Shown: positions 26,552-36,224 of the stretch, piece by piece
Numbering within the stretch: the first letter of the stretch is position 1
Layout of the letters: every line of letters begins with the position of its first letter
Source: JBNJFY01 sp051747265
GTDB taxonomy: Bacteria; Bacteroidota; Rhodothermia; Balneolales; Balneolaceae
Reading direction: 5' to 3'
Assembly (NCBI GenBank): GCA_051747265.1
Contig: JBNJFY010000006.1
Span: 62,001-126,000, forward strand
DNA: 64,000 bases
The notes under the pieces: model-generated
Database searches by the model: none
The model's input: only the letters and a program-made list of their open reading frames with translations
What the model was told of the DNA's origin: nothing
Translations under genes and position numbers: made by a program

Positions 26552-27988
26552 TTAGCGGCGGATAGCTTGGATAATTTCTTGTTCTCGGTACCAGATCACA
26601 ATACCGGCCGTACTCAATACAAGAATGGTTGACAGTACTACGGGCAGCCAACTGGTTTCTGGGAAAATCAGGTCGGCACCAAAACGAACCAGCACTGCAA
26701 ATACGGCCAAAGGTACCAAGGTCAGAAATGCAGCAAAACTGTTGTAGGCAAAGCTGAAGAAGTTGGTCTCGGTTAGTTCCGCTCCGTAATAGATAATCAC
26801 TAGCGATACCAACGGATAAACAATAAACCAACTGAGCGCTACAGCCATCATGCTAAACTGAGCCGCAATTAAGAAACCGGTAGGTAACAGAATGAAATTT
26901 GCAGTAGTGTAATAGAAATTCAGTTTCGCTTTTCCTTTGGCGTTCAGCAGCTTGGGTAATAAAGTGATGAGGCATTGGAAAATTCCTACTACTACAAATA
27001 TCCGCATGTAGGGTACTGCATCCATCCATTTTTCATAACCCACCAACGGTAAAATCCAATCGATGTAGGCGCCAATCACAATCATGATGGTACCCACAAT
27101 GAGCATACTAGCTCGTGAGATGGTATAAAAATAGACGCGTAAGCGATCCAGCTCAAACTGTAGCTTGGAGAAAGTAGGGAAGGCCACCCGGTTAATCACA
27201 CTGGATAGCTCCTTAACTGTATCAAAGACCAATCGGTAGGCGAAGGAGTAGATCCCCAACAGTTCCTTGGAAAAGACTTTACCGATAATCATGTAATCGG
27301 CATTCATATAAAAGTTGCTAAAAAACTTTGACCCGGTGGTATAGATCCCAAATTCAATGAGATGTTTTACCTTTTTATAGTTGTAATGGAATTTGGGAAA
27401 ATAAGGCATGAAAAATTGACAAAGCACCATCTTCAGTACTTTATTAGCTAACTCCGCCAAAATAATGGCCCAAGCGCCAAAACCGGAATAGGCCAGATAG
27501 ATCATCAGAATGGCGGATAAAAACAGGGAGAGGTTGTCACTAATGGCCAGCTGTTTAAACTCTAGCTCTTTCATCAGTAGCTTACTGGGAATCATATAAA
27601 AGGCGTAGATCACAATAGCGATCATATACACCTGGATCATCAAAGTGAGCTTCGGGGTATCGTAAAAGTCGGCCACAAAAGGAGCAATGAAATAAAGCAG
27701 CACGTACACCACCGAAGAGAGGAGGAAGGTCATCCAGAAGAGCGAATCAACTTGAATACGTTCGGGATCTTTTTCCTGCACCAAAGCAGCTCCAAGTCCC
27801 AGTTCGGTTACACTTTTTATGCTATCAAAAAAAGCAATGGCCAAGGCAGCAATCCCCAGCTGAGACTCGGTAATAATTTTGAGGGTATAAAACAGGGCTC
27901 CCGCATTCAAAATTCGGGCCGTGACCGAAGCAACCCCGCTGTATAACACGGAGACGGCAACGCGATTTGCAAAAGATTGTTCGGCCAT
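26552..27988 (-). CDS. Wzx-like polysaccharide flippase (MOP superfamily)
   Basis: The 478-residue protein is very hydrophobic with about 12 to 14 predicted membrane spans and the N-terminal RVAVSVLYSGVASVTARIL typical of the polysaccharide transport/MATE-like MOP families. By family it flips lipid-linked oligosaccharide units to the periplasmic face. It is transcribed towards the sulfotransferases and its start faces the inositol-phosphate synthase gene across a 449-base gap. It is the only candidate exporter of the glycan made by this region. Confidence 0.87.
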   Translation of the reverse strand: MAEQSFANRVAVSVLYSGVASVTARILNAGALFYTLKIITESQLGIAALAIAFFDSIKSVTELGLGAALVQEKDPERIQVDSLFWMTFLLSSVVYVLLYFIAPFVADFYDTPKLTLMIQVYMIAIVIYAFYMIPSKLLMKELEFKQLAISDNLSLFLSAILMIYLAYSGFGAWAIILAELANKVLKMVLCQFFMPYFPKFHYNYKKVKHLIEFGIYTTGSKFFSNFYMNADYMIIGKVFSKELLGIYSFAYRLVFDTVKELSSVINRVAFPTFSKLQFELDRLRVYFYTISRASMLIVGTIMIVIGAYIDWILPLVGYEKWMDAVPYMRIFVVVGIFQCLITLLPKLLNAKGKAKLNFYYTTANFILLPTGFLIAAQFSMMAVALSWFIVYPLVSLVIIYYGAELTETNFFSFAYNSFAAFLTLVPLAVFAVLVRFGADLIFPETSWLPVVLSTILVLSTAGIVIWYREQEIIQAIRR

Positions 27989-28437
27989 TTGGAAAGTGGG
28001 CAGCTATATGAATTTGGTTAATTAAACAGATTCACAAAATCCATGAATATATAGGTTCTAACAGAGAAATAAAACGTATTCAGCATGGTATTGATCCACT
28101 CTTGCCTCAAGGAATTAGTTAGAAAATTATTAAATAGCGTTAACAGTCTATTAAGTGACTATTGAGTTTGTAGTAAGCAACATATTCTATTAGATTAAGG
28201 CGTTTTTATTATTGGGTAAATTTATTATTGAATTGATACCTTCCAGATGCTGTAAACAATAGCTTTTCCTAGTCACGATAGGTTAAATCAACATCGATGT
28301 TTCGTATTACGATTGTCGTGCAGGGTAGTAAAGGGTATCCCCATGATTCTTTAGTGTAAAGGTGCCGGCTGATTGAGTCTGTTGTTCACCGGTATGGTCT
28401 AAGGCAAGTTTTGAAGTTTTAATCATAGGAAAATTTT
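27989..28437. other. 449-base AT-rich divergent intergenic region
   Basis: No coding gene or RNA is recognisable between the flippase and the inositol-phosphate synthase genes. It contains a perfect 12-bp palindrome AACATCGATGTT at 28290-28301. An AGGAAAA purine tract ends 5 bases before the ATG at 28438 and is a plausible ribosome-binding site. The length and AT-richness fit a regulated divergent promoter region. Confidence 0.5.
28290..28301. promoter_or_regulatory. 12-bp perfect palindrome, candidate operator
   Basis: AACATCGATGTT is identical to its reverse complement and lies 136 bases before the inositol-phosphate synthase start, within an AT-rich divergent region. A dimeric regulator could bind here. 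One palindrome of this length can occur by chance. Confidence 0.25.
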
Positions 28438-29757
28438 ATGTCAAAGAACACTTCTGTTAAAAAACATGAAGGTAAACTATTAGTATTTACTCCTGGGTTG
28501 GGTGCAGTTGCAACCACATTTATTGCCGGTGTGGAATCGGTTCGCAATGGTTTGGCCAAGCCCATTGGGTCGCTGACGCAAATGCAAACCATTCGGTTGG
28601 GGGAACGCTCGGAAAATCGAAGCCCACTTATTCGCGATTTTGTTGATTTAGCTCCACTGGATGATCTCGAGTTCGCCGGTTGGGATGTTTATCCCGATAA
28701 TGCGTACGAAGCGGCTAGTCGGGCGGAAGTACTTAAAAAGGAAGATCTGGATTCGGTAGCTGAATTTATGCAGGGGGTAGAGCCAATGCCCGCGGTTTTC
28801 GATCAAGATTATGTGAAGCGGTTAGATGGCCCCAATGTCAAAAAGCAGACCAACAAAATGGAGTTGGCAAATGCGCTGCGCGAGGATATCCGCAATAAAA
28901 TGGATGAGGCTGGTGCTTCGCGCGGGGTGATGATCTGGTGTGGATCCACCGAAGTATTTCAGCATCCTACTAAATGTCACACTTCTATTGAGGCTTTCGA
29001 AGAAGGACTCCGCAACAACGATGAAGGAATTGCCCCATCTCAAATTTATGCTTACGCGGCTATTAAAGAGGGAATACCTTACGCAAACGGTGCCCCCAAT
29101 CTAAGTGCTGACTTTCCCGCATTGGTGGATCTAGCGGAAGAAAATAATGTGGCTATCGCCGGTAAAGATTTTAAAACCGGACAAACCTTGATGAAGACTA
29201 TTTTGGCTCCGGGCTTCAAGACCCGCATGCTGGGGATTCAGGGATGGTTCTCCACAAATATTTTGGGGAACCGAGATGGCGAAATATTAGATGATCCAGA
29301 GAGCTTTAAGACCAAAGAGGTTAGCAAGTCTGGGGTGCTGGATACCATCTTGCAGCCAGATATGTACAAGGAGCTTTACGAAGATCTGTATCATAAAGTC
29401 CGCATTAACTACTATCCACCGCGGGGTGATGAAAAAGAGGGTTGGGATAACATTGATATCTTTGGATGGATGGGCTATCCCATGCAGATCAAGGTGGATT
29501 TCTTATGCCGGGATTCCATATTAGCGGCTCCCATTGTTCTTGATCTGGCCTTATTCTTGGATCTGGCCCAACGTGCCGGCCGTGGTGGGGTACAGGAGTG
29601 GCTATCTTTCTATTTCAAGAGTCCTCAAGTAGAAGCCGGACATATCCAGGAGCACGATATCTTTATCCAGCATTTCCGGCTCAAAAACACTTTGCGTGTA
29701 ATGGGTGGGGAAGAACCGCTGACCCATCTCTCTGAGAATTTTGATGGGAAATATTAA
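28438..29757 (+). CDS. myo-Inositol-1-phosphate synthase
   Basis: The enzyme converts glucose-6-phosphate to L-myo-inositol-1-phosphate in an NAD-dependent reaction. The 439-residue protein has the dinucleotide-binding loop GLGAVATT (20-27), GVMIWCGSTEVFQ, IPYANGAPNLSADFPALVDLA and GKDFKTGQTLMKT, all signatures of this family. The length fits the bacterial/archaeal type rather than the longer eukaryotic form. The next gene is a probable inositol-phosphate cytidylyltransferase, so the product is probably activated to CDP-inositol. Location is the cytosol. Confidence 0.95.
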   Translation: MSKNTSVKKHEGKLLVFTPGLGAVATTFIAGVESVRNGLAKPIGSLTQMQTIRLGERSENRSPLIRDFVDLAPLDDLEFAGWDVYPDNAYEAASRAEVLKKEDLDSVAEFMQGVEPMPAVFDQDYVKRLDGPNVKKQTNKMELANALREDIRNKMDEAGASRGVMIWCGSTEVFQHPTKCHTSIEAFEEGLRNNDEGIAPSQIYAYAAIKEGIPYANGAPNLSADFPALVDLAEENNVAIAGKDFKTGQTLMKTILAPGFKTRMLGIQGWFSTNILGNRDGEILDDPESFKTKEVSKSGVLDTILQPDMYKELYEDLYHKVRINYYPPRGDEKEGWDNIDIFGWMGYPMQIKVDFLCRDSILAAPIVLDLALFLDLAQRAGRGGVQEWLSFYFKSPQVEAGHIQEHDIFIQHFRLKNTLRVMGGEEPLTHLSENFDGKY

Positions 29758-29794
29758 GGGTCTGTCACTGTAACTGATCAGCAGAAAGAATGCT

Positions 29795-30541
29795 ATGAAA
29801 AGTAATATCTCGCCAAAGACAGGGGTCATTTTAGCGGCCGGATTCGGTTCGCGATTGGAAGGGACATCCGCTGATACCTCGTTAAAACCACTTACGCCCG
29901 TTGCCGGTGAACCACTAATATATAGAACCATTAACAGCTTGGAAGAAGCCGGCTGTGAACGCGTGGTTATTGTAGTGGGACATGGTGGCGAAGAGATCGA
30001 AGATGAGGTAGTCGCGGACTACAATGGGGATGCCGAATTGCTCTTCGCAATCAACGAACGATATGATTTGCAGAATGGCGTATCGGTATTGACCGCGGCA
30101 CCTTATATTTCCGATCCGTTTATTTTGACGATGGCTGATCATGTTCTGAGTACCGAGCTGATGGAATTGGCTGGTAATCATAAGCCCCCTCACGATGGGG
30201 CCACTTTATTGGTCGATTATAAAGTGGATTCTATTTTTGATCTGGATGATGCCACCAAAGTTCAGGTTGAAGGGAGGGAGATTCAACAAATCGGCAAGCA
30301 GATTGAAGACTACAACTGTATTGATACCGGAGTATTCGTAGCTACCGAGGGGTTGCTGGATGCCTTACAAGTGGTGTTGGATCGCGAGGGTGATGTTTCA
30401 CTAAGTGAAGGTATTCAACGATTGGCTCTGGATAGTCGCATGACGGTACTGGATATCGGGGATGCGTTTTGGCAGGATGTGGATACACCGGAGATGCTCG
30501 CCCACGCGGAAGGATACCTGCAAGACGAAATTTTAGTGTAG
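29795..30541 (+). CDS. Nucleotidyltransferase, probable CTP:inositol-1-phosphate cytidylyltransferase
   Basis: The 248-residue protein has the nucleotidyltransferase signature GVILAAGFGSRL (10-21), a substrate lysine in SLKPLTPVAGEPLI, and the metal-binding MADHVLS. The segments LLVDYKVDSIFDLDDATKV and ADYN/IDTGVFVATEGLL resemble the IPCT domain of archaeal/bacterial IPCT-DIPPS proteins. Here that domain stands alone, with no C-terminal CDP-alcohol phosphotransferase. It follows inositol-phosphate synthase by 37 bases, which supports inositol phosphate as substrate. LicC-type phosphocholine cytidylyltransferase is the main alternative. Confidence 0.8.
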   Translation: MKSNISPKTGVILAAGFGSRLEGTSADTSLKPLTPVAGEPLIYRTINSLEEAGCERVVIVVGHGGEEIEDEVVADYNGDAELLFAINERYDLQNGVSVLTAAPYISDPFILTMADHVLSTELMELAGNHKPPHDGATLLVDYKVDSIFDLDDATKVQVEGREIQQIGKQIEDYNCIDTGVFVATEGLLDALQVVLDREGDVSLSEGIQRLALDSRMTVLDIGDAFWQDVDTPEMLAHAEGYLQDEILV

Positions 30542-30715
30542 CCGCAAATAGGATTCAATATTAAGGGGTAAGATCTCTTGCCACTAACGTTTTAGACTCG
30601 TACAACAAATAAGATGACGTGAAGTTTGTAGGAGCGAACAGCCCATTAAAAAGAAAGCAAAAAATCCCTATATTTAGCGCTTTCTGTATCGAGTCGCTCA
30701 ATTGATGCCCCATTA

Positions 30716-33211
30716 ATGAAACGCATTCTAGAATTTTTACGTCCGCTCATACGACTAAATTTTTCACATCCCTATATAGTCGTAACTACCGTAGCCATTG
30801 TTTCCGCAATCAGTGCTACCTATGCTATTCAATTGAAAGTGGACACCGATATCGCCAATCTGCTGCCTGATGACAACCCCCACGTTAAGGCACTGAATAT
30901 GCTGAAAGAAACGGTGGGGGGAGAAACCACCATGGAAGTGGCTATTCAATCTCCCAGTTTCGAAGCCAATAAAGAGTTTGCCCGCGATCTGATTGATGAG
31001 GCCCTGGAGTTGTATGATCCACGGACCGAAAATCCATTCTTTTCCAGAGCGGAATTCCGTAAGGAGACGGAAATTCTTAAAGATAACGCGCTCTATTTGG
31101 CCACTCCCAGCGAGTTGGAGGATATTAAAGAGTACCTCCAGGATGAGATTGAGCAAGCTAAGTTAGAGGCTAATCCTTTCTATTTTGATGTAGATGATGA
31201 GGAAAGCGAGAAAGAGGGCGATAAAATTAAGGATTTTGAAGCCAGTTATAACGCCCTGATTCCTCCCGAATACGCGATCAGCCCGGATAGTACAGTTTTA
31301 AAAGTGGAGTTCTATCCCACCGGATCCAAGAGCGATATTACCTATTTGCAAGACATGTTCGCGGCTTTTGATTCCTTGTTGGTGTCTATGGAGCCCCAAC
31401 AGTATCAGGCGGATATGAATGTAGTATTCGGAGGACGACTCAAACGCCATCTGGCCCAACTGGATTCTATCATGCAAGATGTGATCAGCAGTTTCGCCTC
31501 TGGAATATCCAGCGTCATTTTACTGGTCATGCTTTATTTCTCTATCAAAAAATGGTGGAACGCGCGAGGTACGGATTATTCACCCCAATGGTGGCAACAT
31601 CTTATCCGAATGCCTATTCCCATATTAATTATTGGGCTCCCTTTGTTGATGAGTTTGTTTTGGACGTTTGGGATCACCTATGGCGTCTTAGGCATCCTAA
31701 ACACCATGACCTCGGTGTTGTTCGTGATTCTATTCGGCTTAGGTATCGATTACGGGATACACTTCTATGCCCGATATATAGAATTACGTGCTAAAGGGGA
31801 GGGGGTGGAAGCAGCCCTGATGACTGCTTATCAGGGCACCGGTACGGCCATTTTGACCAGCGCGGTGACTACCGCATCGGCATTATACATTTTGATGTTT
31901 GCCGATTTTAAAGGCTTTTCGGAATTCGGATTCATTGCCGGTACCGGTATTTTATTGGCGCTCTTAGCGATGTTGTTTGTCCTTCCCGCTTTTGTGACAC
32001 TCTTTGAGCGGTGGGGCTGGATTTTGATTAATGATCAGGAAGAAACGAATGTTTTGGTTGCTGCTCCCAAACGGTTTCCCATTCCGCGGGTAATTTTAGT
32101 GATCGGTTTGGTAATCGCCGCCTTAGTTGCTTGGAATAATGAGCATTTGAAATTCCAGTATGAATTTGGTGAACTGGAGCCAGAATTTCCGGAATACGAT
32201 GCTTACAAAGAGATTGCTGGACAGGTGAACAGCAATGGTATGCGAAATCCGGCTTATATTGTCGCGGATAATGATGATGAAGTTTTAGAGATCCTGGATA
32301 CGCTGCGTACACGAATGCGCTTAGATACACTCAGCCCGACCATTGCGGATGTTGAGGCATTGCAAGAACGATTCCCGCCTAATGAACAAGCAGAACAAGA
32401 GAAGCTAGATCATCTGGTAGAAATACGAGCATTGCTGCAGGATCCGTTTATCAAAGATCAAGATGATGAACAGCTGAATAAATTACGAAGAGCCGCACAA
32501 ACCACAGAGCCGTTAACCATCGATCAAATACCTGATTATCTGAAAAATAAGTTTATTACCAAGGATAATGAGATCGGTCGGTTTGTGATTATCTATCCCG
32601 GAGTGGGATTATCCGATGGGCGCCAATCCATCGCATTTAAGCATGATGTTGGGCAAGTTACTCTATCCAACGGGAAGACGTATCATGCAGCCAGTACTTC
32701 AATTGTAGCCGCGGAAATGTTAGAGCATATCCATGATGAGAGCCCTTATATGGTGATAGGTACCTTTATTTTGGTATTTATATTCATGCTCTTCGCGTTT
32801 CGCTCATTGCGTTGGTCGCTTATTTCTATGCTTCCGCTGATTGTTGGGCTTACTTGGCTGTTTGGTATAATGATGCTTATCGGGTTGATGTTCAACTTCT
32901 ACAACCTGGTGGTTCTACCGGCCATATTGGGAATCGGAGAAGATAACGGAGTGCATTTGGCGCATCGTTATCGCGATGAGGGGCCCAATAGTATGTGGCG
33001 TGTAATATCCAGCACCGGGCAACACATTACCGTTGGTTCGCTAACCACCATGCTCGGTTTTGCCGGATTGCTGTTTACCAATCATCCGGGATTGCGCAGT
33101 TTAGGAGAGATGGCAACCATTGGAATTGGGATGACCTTGCTATCGGCCGTTACCTTTTTGCCGGCACTGATTCAATGGTTGGAAGATCGCGACTGGATCC
33201 GATTTCACTAA
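30716..33211 (+). CDS. MMPL/RND-family exporter
   Basis: The 831-residue protein has the two-fold RND layout: a membrane span (about 20-40), a large periplasmic domain, then five spans, repeated in the second half. Family motifs include FGLGIDYGIHFYARYIEL and LGIGEDNGVHLAHRYRDEG, each carrying the acidic residue used in proton coupling. MMPL members export lipids and large hydrophobic molecules, for example mycobacterial lipids or hopanoids. It follows the inositol genes on the same strand by 174 bases and may export a product of that pathway, but this is inference. Confidence 0.88.
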   Translation: MKRILEFLRPLIRLNFSHPYIVVTTVAIVSAISATYAIQLKVDTDIANLLPDDNPHVKALNMLKETVGGETTMEVAIQSPSFEANKEFARDLIDEALELYDPRTENPFFSRAEFRKETEILKDNALYLATPSELEDIKEYLQDEIEQAKLEANPFYFDVDDEESEKEGDKIKDFEASYNALIPPEYAISPDSTVLKVEFYPTGSKSDITYLQDMFAAFDSLLVSMEPQQYQADMNVVFGGRLKRHLAQLDSIMQDVISSFASGISSVILLVMLYFSIKKWWNARGTDYSPQWWQHLIRMPIPILIIGLPLLMSLFWTFGITYGVLGILNTMTSVLFVILFGLGIDYGIHFYARYIELRAKGEGVEAALMTAYQGTGTAILTSAVTTASALYILMFADFKGFSEFGFIAGTGILLALLAMLFVLPAFVTLFERWGWILINDQEETNVLVAAPKRFPIPRVILVIGLVIAALVAWNNEHLKFQYEFGELEPEFPEYDAYKEIAGQVNSNGMRNPAYIVADNDDEVLEILDTLRTRMRLDTLSPTIADVEALQERFPPNEQAEQEKLDHLVEIRALLQDPFIKDQDDEQLNKLRRAAQTTEPLTIDQIPDYLKNKFITKDNEIGRFVIIYPGVGLSDGRQSIAFKHDVGQVTLSNGKTYHAASTSIVAAEMLEHIHDESPYMVIGTFILVFIFMLFAFRSLRWSLISMLPLIVGLTWLFGIMMLIGLMFNFYNLVVLPAILGIGEDNGVHLAHRYRDEGPNSMWRVISSTGQHITVGSLTTMLGFAGLLFTNHPGLRSLGEMATIGIGMTLLSAVTFLPALIQWLEDRDWIRFH

Positions 33212-33239
33212 CAAGCCGAGCTATTGGGGGCTCGATTCT

Positions 33240-34766
33240 TTAACGTTGCCAGAATGTAGGGGCGAAAATAGCGAGTATGGTGAAAATTTCCAGACGGCCA
33301 ATCATCATCAATAAAATCAGAACCCATTTTCCCACATAAGGTACGGCAGCGTAGTTATCAGTAGGTCCAAATTCACCCCAGCCGGGACCTATATTTCCCA
33401 AACAAGCAATACTGGCTCCAATCGCAGACATCATGTCGAAGCCTAAGAGGGCCATAACTAGTGCCCCCAAGCCAAAAATAAAGATGTAGAGAATAACGAA
33501 ACTGAGTACGGTACGCTGTATATCCGCATCCACAATTTGCTTACCCAAGCGGATGGGGAGAATTGCCTTAGGGTGAATAATCTGACGAATCTCACGAAAC
33601 GAGTTTTTGATCAGTATCAGCCAACGGATCATTTTCACCCCACCTCCGGTGGATCCAGCAGAGCCCCCGGTAAAGAACAGTAAAAAGAGCAAGAACATGG
33701 CAAAGGGGGCCCATAGCTCATAATCACTGGTACCGAAACCGGTAGTTGTAATAATGGATACTGCTTGAAAACTGCCGTATCGTAAACTACTGCCCAGGTC
33801 GAAGTCTCCTCCCAACCAGAGTCCAGCGGTAATGCCCAAAATACCCAATACGGTGATCAGGGAATAGAATCGAAGTTCTCTGTTCTGCAAAAACGATTGC
33901 GTATCTCCACGGAGCAACCGGAAATGCATTGCAAAGTTCACGCCGGCCAAAAACATGAATAGCGTAATGACCGAATCCACATACACGCTATCGAAACTTT
34001 CAATGCTGGCATTCTGGGTAGAAAATCCGCCGGTGGCTAGTGTGGCGAATGCGTGATTGATGGCTTCGAACCAATCCATGGAGGGGTGTAGCCAAAGCAG
34101 GAGGAATTCAGCCGTGGTAAACGAAACGTACACAACCCATAGCAATTTGGCGGTTTCCTGCACGCGGGGCGTCAGTTTGTCCGCGGTGGGTCCCGGAGAT
34201 TCCGCTTGAAATAGCTGCATTCCGCCGATACCCAACAAGGGGAGGATAGCGATAGACAATACGATGATACCCATGCCTCCCAACCAGTGCGCCAGTGAGC
34301 GCCAAAAAAGCATACTCTTGGGCAAGGATTCAATCTCCGGATTGCTAAATCCGTCCGTGGTGGTTCCCCCCAGTATGGTGGCTCCGGTGGTGGTTAGTCC
34401 ACTCATGGTTTCAAATACGGCATCAGTGTAACTTGGCAAAATACCGGAAATGACGAAAGGTAACGCTCCCACCAGGGAGAGAAACAGCCAAGTACAGCTA
34501 ACGATCAAAAACCCTTCCCTGATTCGCAATTCCTGTTCGGTGTTGAAGAAATAATATAGTCCGCCGCCTACCACAAATGAGATCATAGCCGAGGATAGAA
34601 AAGCGTGCCAGACTGGTTCCTCAAACAGAAACGCAATTAGCATGGGAATTAAGAGAGCAAACCCTAAAAAGAACACAAAAGCACCCAGTACACCCAATAC
34701 CGAGAAAACATCAATTACCGGGCGATTGAACGAAGTACGGGATTTAAGCGTCTGATTCATAGCCAT
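33240..34766 (-). CDS. trkH: Trk potassium uptake protein TrkH
   Basis: The 508-residue membrane protein is a member of the TrkH/KtrB/HKT family with four pore-loop repeats, visible as TMSGLTTTGATIL, NHAFATLATGGFST, ISIITTTGFGTSDY (about 355-368) and SIACLGNIGPGWGEF. It takes up K+ across the inner membrane. I chose the ATG whose A overlaps the TrkA stop (TAATG), the classical coupled arrangement; an upstream start would run into trkA. The protein works with the TrkA ring encoded just upstream. Confidence 0.94.
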   Translation of the reverse strand: MAMNQTLKSRTSFNRPVIDVFSVLGVLGAFVFFLGFALLIPMLIAFLFEEPVWHAFLSSAMISFVVGGGLYYFFNTEQELRIREGFLIVSCTWLFLSLVGALPFVISGILPSYTDAVFETMSGLTTTGATILGGTTTDGFSNPEIESLPKSMLFWRSLAHWLGGMGIIVLSIAILPLLGIGGMQLFQAESPGPTADKLTPRVQETAKLLWVVYVSFTTAEFLLLWLHPSMDWFEAINHAFATLATGGFSTQNASIESFDSVYVDSVITLFMFLAGVNFAMHFRLLRGDTQSFLQNRELRFYSLITVLGILGITAGLWLGGDFDLGSSLRYGSFQAVSIITTTGFGTSDYELWAPFAMFLLFLLFFTGGSAGSTGGGVKMIRWLILIKNSFREIRQIIHPKAILPIRLGKQIVDADIQRTVLSFVILYIFIFGLGALVMALLGFDMMSAIGASIACLGNIGPGWGEFGPTDNYAAVPYVGKWVLILLMMIGRLEIFTILAIFAPTFWQR

Positions 34767-36118
34767 TACTGAAATAATCGTGTGACTGGATCTACGGACT
34801 CCGGTAAGCAAAATAAGATGACCCGATCATTCCCCTCAATAACGGATTGTCCGGTAGCAATTTCGACCGTATCGTCTTTCATGATGCCCCCAATGACACA
34901 CCCTTCGGGAAATTTGGTTTTGGCCAATGGTTTCCCCACGATTTTTGCATTCTGATTAGCCTGTAACTCAATGACTTCTGCTTTAATTCCTTGCAGGGCA
35001 GTTACCGAAATCACCCGTCCATGGCGTACATAGCGGTGAATTTCATTAGAGGCCGCCGATTTTTTATTAATTGCCGCGTCCAACCCAATGGTTTGACTGA
35101 GAGGAATATAATCCGATTTAGATACCAGTGCTACCGTTTTTTGCACTTCCAAATGCTTGGCCATCAGGCATGAGATAATGTTGGATTCCTCATCATCGGT
35201 AACCGAAATGAAGGCATCCATTTCCGTGATTCCTTCGGTAGCTAATAAATCGGGGTCGGTCGGATTGCCATTGAGTACCAGGACATCTCGTAATTCGGCG
35301 GCCAACTCAGAAGCTACATCATAATCCGGTTCGATGAGTTTGATCTTCCAATTCCGTTTCTCATCATTGAGTAACAGTCGAGCGATCATGGCTCCGATTG
35401 GCGTTCCGCCGGCAATCATGATATGCTCAATGGCACCTTCAATGCGGCCAGTACTTTCCACCACCTTGGGGATATCAGTAATTTTGGCGATCACAAAGAT
35501 CTGGTCAAATGCCTGCAGGCGCACCTTCCCACTGGGGATGATGGTCATGCCCCGTCGACCGATAGCGACGACCCGAAATTTAAAATCGGTGTACTTATTG
35601 GCGTAATCAATTAGGGTTTGCCCTAACAGGGGAGAGTTTTTATCCAGTCGAATGCCAATGAGTTGAAGTTTCCCATCCGCTAAATTGATCAAGTCGCTGG
35701 CCGAAGCGCGCTTTATCAATTGTACGATTTCCTGGGCTGCGCTAAGTTCAGGATGGATGAGTACGTCGATACCCAAATCGGTGGGCTTGAGCGGAGCATT
35801 GGGACGAGATAATTCATCACTGCGCACCCGAGCGATTACCATGGGGGCTCCCAAACGCTTACTCATCATAGAGGCGATCATGTTAACCTCATCAATGCTG
35901 GTTACCGCAATGAGAATATCGGTATCTTGTACATTGGCATCGGCAAGGTCCTGAGCCGAAGTGGCGTTTCCCTCAATGGTGAGTACATCCAGGGAATTGG
36001 CCACTTTATTCAGGGCTTCCTTATCGCGATCTAAAACGGTAACGTCATGTTTCTCGAGTGATAACAGACTGGCTAGATCATACCCAATCTCACCCGCACC
36101 AATAATGACGATTTTCAT
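34766..36118 (-). CDS. trkA: Trk potassium uptake regulator TrkA
   Basis: The 450-residue cytosolic protein has two RCK units. The first Rossmann fold starts MKIVIIGAGEIGYDLA, and the second starts near IMIAGGTPIGAMIA (about 233). Each is followed by a TrkA_C domain. By family, nucleotide binding (NAD(H), ATP/ADP) gates TrkH. It is transcribed with trkH, sharing a TAATG stop-start overlap. Confidence 0.95.
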   Translation of the reverse strand: MKIVIIGAGEIGYDLASLLSLEKHDVTVLDRDKEALNKVANSLDVLTIEGNATSAQDLADANVQDTDILIAVTSIDEVNMIASMMSKRLGAPMVIARVRSDELSRPNAPLKPTDLGIDVLIHPELSAAQEIVQLIKRASASDLINLADGKLQLIGIRLDKNSPLLGQTLIDYANKYTDFKFRVVAIGRRGMTIIPSGKVRLQAFDQIFVIAKITDIPKVVESTGRIEGAIEHIMIAGGTPIGAMIARLLLNDEKRNWKIKLIEPDYDVASELAAELRDVLVLNGNPTDPDLLATEGITEMDAFISVTDDEESNIISCLMAKHLEVQKTVALVSKSDYIPLSQTIGLDAAINKKSAASNEIHRYVRHGRVISVTALQGIKAEVIELQANQNAKIVGKPLAKTKFPEGCVIGGIMKDDTVEIATGQSVIEGNDRVILFCLPESVDPVTRLFQ

Positions 36119-36224
36119 ATATGATATGATGTTTATTCAATCCAAAGATTCCTATCATACAAAAGTGCTACTTACGATAAGCACCTTATGCTAGATTACA
36201 AAATGAGCTACAGGTATTAAATAG

